Of a stretch of DNA of 17,919 nucleotides, positions 13,806 through 17,919 are shown piece by piece. Origin of the DNA: an uncultured Bacteroidales bacterium (lineage in GTDB: Bacteria > Bacteroidota > Bacteroidia > Bacteroidales > P3). Position 1 is the first letter of the stretch; the number at the start of each line of letters is the position of its first letter. The notes beneath the pieces were generated by a model. It searched no databases and was not told the DNA's origin. It saw only the letters and a list, made by a program, of their open reading frames with translations. The stretch spans positions 1 through 17,919 of the forward strand of contig CAMWSI010000004.1 in the NCBI GenBank assembly GCA_947176875.1, given 5' to 3'. The position numbers and the translations under genes are program-made.

Positions 13806-14522
13806 ATGAATAATAGAATCGGCTTATATACACTCTGTATATGTTTTCTTTTCGGTTGTGAAAAGCCCGTTACGCCGCCCGCTGACTGTGATTGCTCTTT
13901 CAATCCGACCGACGGTTCATTGGAAAAAGCGTGGCTTTCAGGCGAATGGTATGGGATCAAACAGAATGAAAAAGGGGACACTTATGTGTTTTCGGCCAAT
14001 GATACGATGTATCTGAAACCCCGCAACACGAACGATATTCATGTCATGACGTATCGTATAACCGGTGACCATGCCATGGAAGTGAAGAAACTATGGCCAG
14101 ATGCATCCGGTTCCATGCAGCATACCGTTTCTTTCTTGTCCGATGATACGCTGTGTTTTTCAGGGATTCAACTCGTCAGGAACCATACGGAAGCTTTGGG
14201 GAAGCGACTCATTGGAAAATGGCAGTTGGTGGGCGAAGGTTATTATGAGGATGGTACTTTAACCATGAATCCATCGGAACATACTTCGCGATATGTAGAG
14301 TTTCGGGAAGATTTGCAAATGGTGCATTCCTCTCTCAATTTAATCTCCCCTTATCGAATAGAAGGAAATATCTTGTATGAAAATTATGTGGATGAAGGGA
14401 ATACCTTTGTTTACCGATTGGACATCATAGACGACATTTTAATATTGGATTGCATTCAGGGCAATATTCCTGATGTTCCTCGAGCGATAACGGTATGCAA
14501 GTATAAACTGATTAAAATATAA
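13806..14522 (+). CDS. Hypothetical lipoprotein with lipocalin-like features
   Basis: The 238-residue protein starts with a lipoprotein signal: MNNRIGLYTLCICFLFG followed by C18, with LFGC as lipobox, then EKPVTPPADC. It should be lipid-anchored, probably in the outer membrane. The mature part is beta-rich and appears to hold two similar halves, each opening with a W-containing strand (WLSGEWYGIKQNEKGDTYVF and LIGKWQLVGEGYYEDGTL). This is the pattern of the small lipocalin-like domains common in Bacteroidales lipoproteins. No catalytic motif is visible. DNA is clearly more AT-rich than in miaA before it. A good promoter lies 110 bases upstream. The stop is 6 bases before the protease gene, so the two are probably cotranscribed; the lipoprotein might serve the protease as a chaperone, inhibitor or surface partner, but that is inference only. 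Confidence 0.75.
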   Translation: MNNRIGLYTLCICFLFGCEKPVTPPADCDCSFNPTDGSLEKAWLSGEWYGIKQNEKGDTYVFSANDTMYLKPRNTNDIHVMTYRITGDHAMEVKKLWPDASGSMQHTVSFLSDDTLCFSGIQLVRNHTEALGKRLIGKWQLVGEGYYEDGTLTMNPSEHTSRYVEFREDLQMVHSSLNLISPYRIEGNILYENYVDEGNTFVYRLDIIDDILILDCIQGNIPDVPRAITVCKYKLIKI

Positions 14523-14528
14523 AACACT

Positions 14529-16100
14529 ATGAAAAAAACATTATTCATCTTATTTTTAACCATAAGCGGCATGGCATTTGGCCAAGTACCATCCGCTTTT
14601 TTTATTGACCGCAATGCTTTTGACGCCTATCCGGCCTTAAAAATGCAACTTAAAAGCATATCGATTGTAAAAAAAATGCCGGCTATACCGAATGTCCAAC
14701 GGCTACTTGCGGAAGAAAAGGAATTGGCCGGTTATGGAGATTTTCCCTTCAGATTCGGCTATGAGTTCGATGTCAACTATTCATTAGGCGATGGCACATG
14801 GGAAGCAACGGAAACAGAACGGATATGGCGTTTAAGCGTATCTTCGCAAGGAGCATATTCCCTTAATTTCATTTTCTCTGAATTAAACCTGAAGTCCGAT
14901 GCGAAAATTTATATTTTCAATCCGGATGGCAGCATGGTTTATGGCCCTGTGACGGAACGTCAAAATATTCCGCAGGATGGCCGGTTTTTCTTGACAGACT
15001 TAATTGCGGGTGACCATGTCGTTATTCAATTGCATGAACCTAAAACATCCAACGATACCTCTAAACTGACTATTTCAAAGGTAATACATGCTTATGTCAA
15101 TATGTTTCCGACGGAAGCAAGGACAAAAGCGGCAAAATACAATTGTCACAACGATGTCGCCTGTTATCCGGAATGGGCTACGGAAGCTAAGAGTGTAGCG
15201 CTTATATTACTGTCAAGTGGAAATTATTGGTGCTCGGGGGCTTTGGTGAACAATACACGACAAGATAAAAGGCCTTTCTTTTTGTCGGCTTTTCATTGCA
15301 TTGACACGGATAGCGACCCCTATAATTTAAGTGAAACAGAGATAAACAACGCCCAAAATTGGGCATTTCGGTTTCATTACCAGAAAACGACCTGCAATAG
15401 CAGTGCTGTATATAACTATGTCACGTATAATTACGCTTACTTTAGGGCGGCATGGCAACCGACGGATTTTTTATTGATGGAGTTGAAAAACTTGAATAAT
15501 GCGGCGGAAAACAATCTTGTATTTGCCGGTTGGGACAGAAGCCCCAATACGCCGCAATCAGGAACAGGCATACATCACCCCGCGGGTAATTTGATGAAAA
15601 TATCATTCGATTACAATAAATTGGTATCTAACAGCGCCACTATTTCTTGGGCAGATAATACAACATCTCCTGTAAATACACATTGGAAAGTTGGCTATGA
15701 CAATGGAACTACTGAAGGGGGATCTTCAGGCTCTCCGCTGTTTAATCAGAATCACCGAATCGTAGGTCAATTGCATGGGGGAGGCTCGGGATGTCCACCT
15801 GTTTCAAAATGGTATGGACGTTTTGATGAATCCTGGACGGGAGGAGGCACCAACGAAATGTGTTTGAGCAATTGGTTGGATCCTATGAGTTCTAACGTGA
15901 CATATCTTGATGGTATGGCTCTCTGTACGGTAGAAACAATACAAAATAAAGAGGTCTCAAACAATACGACGGTTAACGGATGCAATATTGACGTTCAAAA
16001 CGTAACGGTTAAAAAAGGTGCGAAACTTACTTTAGATGCAGAAAAAGAGACCACTATCAATGGTCCTTTCGAAGTAGAAACCGGAGCTGAATTGGAATAA
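14529..16100 (+). CDS. Secreted trypsin-fold serine protease, lysyl endopeptidase-like (S1 family), with C-terminal coat-hanger-type domain
   Basis: A 523-residue exported protein. Signal peptide MKKTLFILFLTISGMAFGQ, likely cut after FG. A propeptide/N-terminal beta domain covers about 20-200 (RIWRLSVSSQGAYSLNFIF, SDAKIYIFNPDG). The protease domain covers about 205-470 and has a full triad: H256 in FLSAFHCID, D313 in WQPTDFLLMEL, and S400 in TTEGGSSGSPLF. Cysteines at C206, C212, C235, C257, C289 and C422 suit disulphides. These blocks are like Achromobacter lysyl endopeptidase relatives, so cleavage after Lys is plausible but unproven. The last 45 residues (CNIDVQNVTVKKGAKLTLDA ... INGPFEVETGAEL) form a short parallel beta repeat resembling the 3-coathanger stack found at the end of Bacteroidota exported proteins, not the type A sorting domain seen at 1862. 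It is cotranscribed with the lipoprotein, and the phosphatase gene follows 13 bases later. Confidence 0.85.
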   Translation: MKKTLFILFLTISGMAFGQVPSAFFIDRNAFDAYPALKMQLKSISIVKKMPAIPNVQRLLAEEKELAGYGDFPFRFGYEFDVNYSLGDGTWEATETERIWRLSVSSQGAYSLNFIFSELNLKSDAKIYIFNPDGSMVYGPVTERQNIPQDGRFFLTDLIAGDHVVIQLHEPKTSNDTSKLTISKVIHAYVNMFPTEARTKAAKYNCHNDVACYPEWATEAKSVALILLSSGNYWCSGALVNNTRQDKRPFFLSAFHCIDTDSDPYNLSETEINNAQNWAFRFHYQKTTCNSSAVYNYVTYNYAYFRAAWQPTDFLLMELKNLNNAAENNLVFAGWDRSPNTPQSGTGIHHPAGNLMKISFDYNKLVSNSATISWADNTTSPVNTHWKVGYDNGTTEGGSSGSPLFNQNHRIVGQLHGGGSGCPPVSKWYGRFDESWTGGGTNEMCLSNWLDPMSSNVTYLDGMALCTVETIQNKEVSNNTTVNGCNIDVQNVTVKKGAKLTLDAEKETTINGPFEVETGAELE

Positions 16101-16113
16101 AATAAAGGGATTT

Positions 16114-17011
16114 ATGATATTTGCCGGGATTGACATCGGGTCGAATGCGGTGCGCGTCTTGTTTTCGGATGTGTTCGCAGGCGAGAAAGGGCGCCCCGTG
16201 GCGTCGAAGGTGGCGTTGGTGCGCGTGCCCCTGCGTTTGGGGGAAGACGTTTTTTCGGAAGGCGATATCCCGTCCCGAATCGGAACAGGCGTTAATTGAT
16301 ACGCTATTGGCTTTCAAGCAGTTGATGGCCGTTTACAAGACGGTCGATTTCGCCGCCTGCGCGACGGCCGCCATGCGCGAGGCCGCCAACGGCGCGGAAG
16401 TCGTGCGCCACGTCAGGGCCGCCACCGGCATCGACATCCGCGTCATAGACGGTCTGGAAGAGGCGCGGATCATCCGGACGGCCGGCGAAAGTTTGCCGGA
16501 AGAACGTTACGACATGACGGTGTATGTGGACGTGGGCGGTGGAAGTACCGAGATTTCCGTCACGGAAAACGGCCGTTTCCTGCAATCTTATTCTTTCAAA
16601 CTCGGTACGTTGCGTCTCTTGCACCATGCCGAAGACCCGCGGGAGTTCGAGCGTCTCGAAGACTGGTTGCGGCAGTTTGCGGATAGGTTCGGCCGCGTGA
16701 ATCTCGTGGGTTCGGGCGGCAACATCAACAAACTGACGAAACTGTTCGGCGACAAGACGGGTCTTTCCATGTCGGTGAACCAACTCGCGAAAGGCTATAG
16801 GAAGCTTGAAAGCATGACGGTGGCCGAACGTATGGCCGCGTTCAAGTTGCGTGCCGACCGCGCCGACGTTATCCTGCCCGCCGCCCGTATATTCCTGTCC
16901 ATTGCGGAACTTATGGAAGCGGAACGCATCTGGGTACCGCGTTTCGGTTTGGCCGACGGTCTCGTGTGCCAGTTGTATCAGAACAGACTTCGGAAAATGC
17001 AAAAGGCGTAA
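16114..17011 (+). pseudogene. Ppx/GppA-family phosphatase, interrupted by a +1 frameshift
   Basis: The family (exopolyphosphatase / pppGpp phosphatase; actin-like ATPase fold) shortens polyphosphate or converts pppGpp. From ATG 16114 the first frame gives FAGIDIGSNAVRVL (phosphate-1 loop) and VPLRLGEDVFSEGDIP, then would stop at 16297-16299. The correct continuation (ESEQALIDTLLAFKQLMAVY, ACATAAMREAANG, then YVDVGGGSTEISV as the phosphate-2 loop and NLVGSGGNINKL) lies in the next frame and runs to 17011. The switch is at 16267-16277, where two CCC runs occur (16269-16271, 16274-16276). Removing one C from either run restores a normal protein of about 298 residues, the short single-domain type usual in this phylum. 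If real, the mutation removes everything after residue 52, or leaves only a C-terminal piece restarted inside. A sequence error is equally possible. The ATG is 13 bases after the protease stop with AAAGGGA at 16104-16110 in between. Confidence 0.85.
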
Positions 17012-17038
17012 ATCCCTTTTGATTTACGCCTTTTGCAT
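16997..17038. terminator. Perfect 17-bp hairpin serving two convergent genes
   Basis: Arms at 16997-17013 (ATGCAAAAGGCGTAAAT) and 17022-17038 (ATTTACGCCTTTTGCAT) are exact reverse complements around an 8-base loop CCCTTTTG. The left arm includes the last codons and stop of the phosphatase gene; the right arm lies 36 bases beyond the stop of the opposite outer-membrane protein gene. There is no separate T run beyond the stem; the T-rich part lies within it. Likely a two-way terminator or transcript end-protector. Confidence 0.65.
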
Positions 17039-17073
17039 CCTGTCCGGTTTTCCGTATCGGGTCGCCCGTTCCC

Positions 17074-17919
17074 TTATTTCTTTTCGGTTGAGAACATGTA
17101 GGCCAATCCGATGGTCAGCATTTCCCGGAACTGCACTTTAGCGCCGCGCACATTGCCGTTCTTGTCGGTGGTCTTGATCTTATCGTCGTATTTGAGCGAG
17201 GTGCCGATGGTGGCGTTCAGCCACGAGGTCACTTTCATGACGAGTTGTACGTCCCAATCCACGACGAAATTGCCGAAATCCTTGGTATAGGGTGTAAAGA
17301 GCGTGAGATCGGACGAAAGGATGATTTTGGACGTGATTTCCCAATTGACATGACCTTGAAGTTGCAGACCGACCTGCATGAGGTAGTCTTTGCCCGGTGT
17401 TACGCCGAAAGCGCCTTGGTCTGCGAGGAACTTGTCGGCTACGAAGGTCGTCCGCATGACGGCCGGCGAGACATAGACGTCCAACAGGCTTTTGAGGTGG
17501 TATTCCACGCCGACGGAGAGGTTCAGATAGCCGGGCGCCATGATTTTGGAGATATAGGTCGGCGCCGTGTCGTTGTCGGCCAAATGCGCGGCCACGTCTT
17601 TGTACCCCTTGTCGTATTGGGTGCGGAAATCGGCTTCGGCTGAAATGAACCAGTGGTCTTTCTTGTCCAAAGCGTATCCGTATTGTGTATTGAGGATGAG
17701 TTTATCGACGGTTTTGTTCAGTTTGTTGGTCGGCGTCCAGGTCAGGCCGTATTCGGTATTGAGGTTGGAGACCCATTTGTGACGCTCGTTGCGATAGGTC
17801 GCGTTGAGGTTCAGGATGGCGTTGCCCGCTATCGAACTCTCGCCGCCGGCCGACCAGTTGGTCTGCGCGTTCTGTGAAAGGTTCAGCCCCATATCGCCTT
17901 TGAAAGTCCAGGGTTTGAC
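17074..17919 (-). CDS. DUF3078 outer-membrane protein, 5' end outside the window
   Basis: The frame is open to the right edge (VKPWTFKGDMGLNLSQNAQT), so the ATG at 17890-17892 is internal and the N-terminus with its signal peptide is missing. The visible part of about 281 residues has the DUF3078 opening (LNLSQNAQTNWSAGGESSIAGN, read here in part) and alternating amphipathic strands: WVSNLNTEYGLTW, WFISAEADFRTQY, YLNLSVGVEYHL, VQLVMKVTSWLNATIGTSL. It ends in FREMLTIGLAYMFSTEKK. Such alternation and the aromatic Y-M-F near the end fit an outer-membrane beta-barrel. DUF3078 proteins are widespread in Bacteroidota and their function is unknown. The gene converges on the Ppx/GppA gene with the long hairpin at 16997-17038 between them. 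Confidence 0.85.
   Translation of the reverse strand, partial: VKPWTFKGDMGLNLSQNAQTNWSAGGESSIAGNAILNLNATYRNERHKWVSNLNTEYGLTWTPTNKLNKTVDKLILNTQYGYALDKKDHWFISAEADFRTQYDKGYKDVAAHLADNDTAPTYISKIMAPGYLNLSVGVEYHLKSLLDVYVSPAVMRTTFVADKFLADQGAFGVTPGKDYLMQVGLQLQGHVNWEITSKIILSSDLTLFTPYTKDFGNFVVDWDVQLVMKVTSWLNATIGTSLKYDDKIKTTDKNGNVRGAKVQFREMLTIGLAYMFSTEKK

Noticed and set aside
16260..16280. Programmed +1 frameshifting at CCC runs in the phosphatase gene
   Set aside because: The P-site codons cannot re-pair well in the +1 frame, no stop codon or stimulatory structure sits at the shift site, and Ppx/GppA genes are not known to use it. A simple one-base insertion or read error explains it better.

Overview
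The window reads as a chromosomal segment of a gut- or host-type member of the Bacteroidales (phylum Bacteroidota). Reasons: a large secreted repeat protein ending in a type IX secretion (T9SS) type A-like sorting domain; a DUF3078 outer-membrane barrel; a YidE/YbjL-type transporter; promoter elements of the phylum's own form (TAnnTTTG with an upstream TTTG/TTG about 19-20 bases away); and few Shine-Dalgarno sites. Most of the DNA is GC-rich with strong G/C third positions, so long meaningless antisense reading frames are common. I cannot name the genus.

Layout. 1-1862: 3' part of a T9SS cargo protein (jelly-roll and Fn3 modules, sorting domain), broken by an in-frame TAG at 468-470, then a clear terminator. 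2122-3783: a YidE/AspT-like transporter, convergent with a secreted DNA/RNA non-specific endonuclease (3787-4626, minus) only 3 bases away. 4720-4794: tRNA-His(GTG), minus, with a good promoter and a terminator. 5036-6502: a K+/H+ antiporter of the CvrA/NhaP2 type. 6548-9416 (minus): an apparent operon of a small unknown ORF, the house-cleaning nucleotide pyrophosphatase RdgB, and a large polytopic membrane protein with a soluble beta-rich tail; these overlap end to start. 9659-11116: the dipeptidase PepD, divergent from that operon. 11207-12550: a GT-A-fold glycosyltransferase. 12697-13614: MiaA. 13806-17011: an AT-richer block with a lipoprotein and a secreted trypsin-fold protease, closely followed by a Ppx/GppA phosphatase gene that carries a +1 frameshift. 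17074-17919 (minus): a DUF3078 outer-membrane protein running off the window.

How the genes relate. Much of this is ordinary housekeeping (RdgB, MiaA, PepD, tRNA-His, Ppx/GppA, two ion/solute transporters with RCK_C domains) mixed with exported proteins (T9SS cargo, nuclease, protease, lipoprotein, outer-membrane barrel). Secreted nuclease, protease and cytosolic dipeptidase fit a scavenging lifestyle, but nothing in the layout proves that they act together.

The points most worth checking are the two broken genes (amber codon at 468; frameshift at about 16267-16277), the small ORF that overlaps the start of rdgB behind its own promoter, the membrane protein with a GT-C-like layout translationally coupled to rdgB, and the AT-rich lipoprotein/protease pair. 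I did not find a convincing wholly new system, CRISPR array, prophage or insertion sequence.
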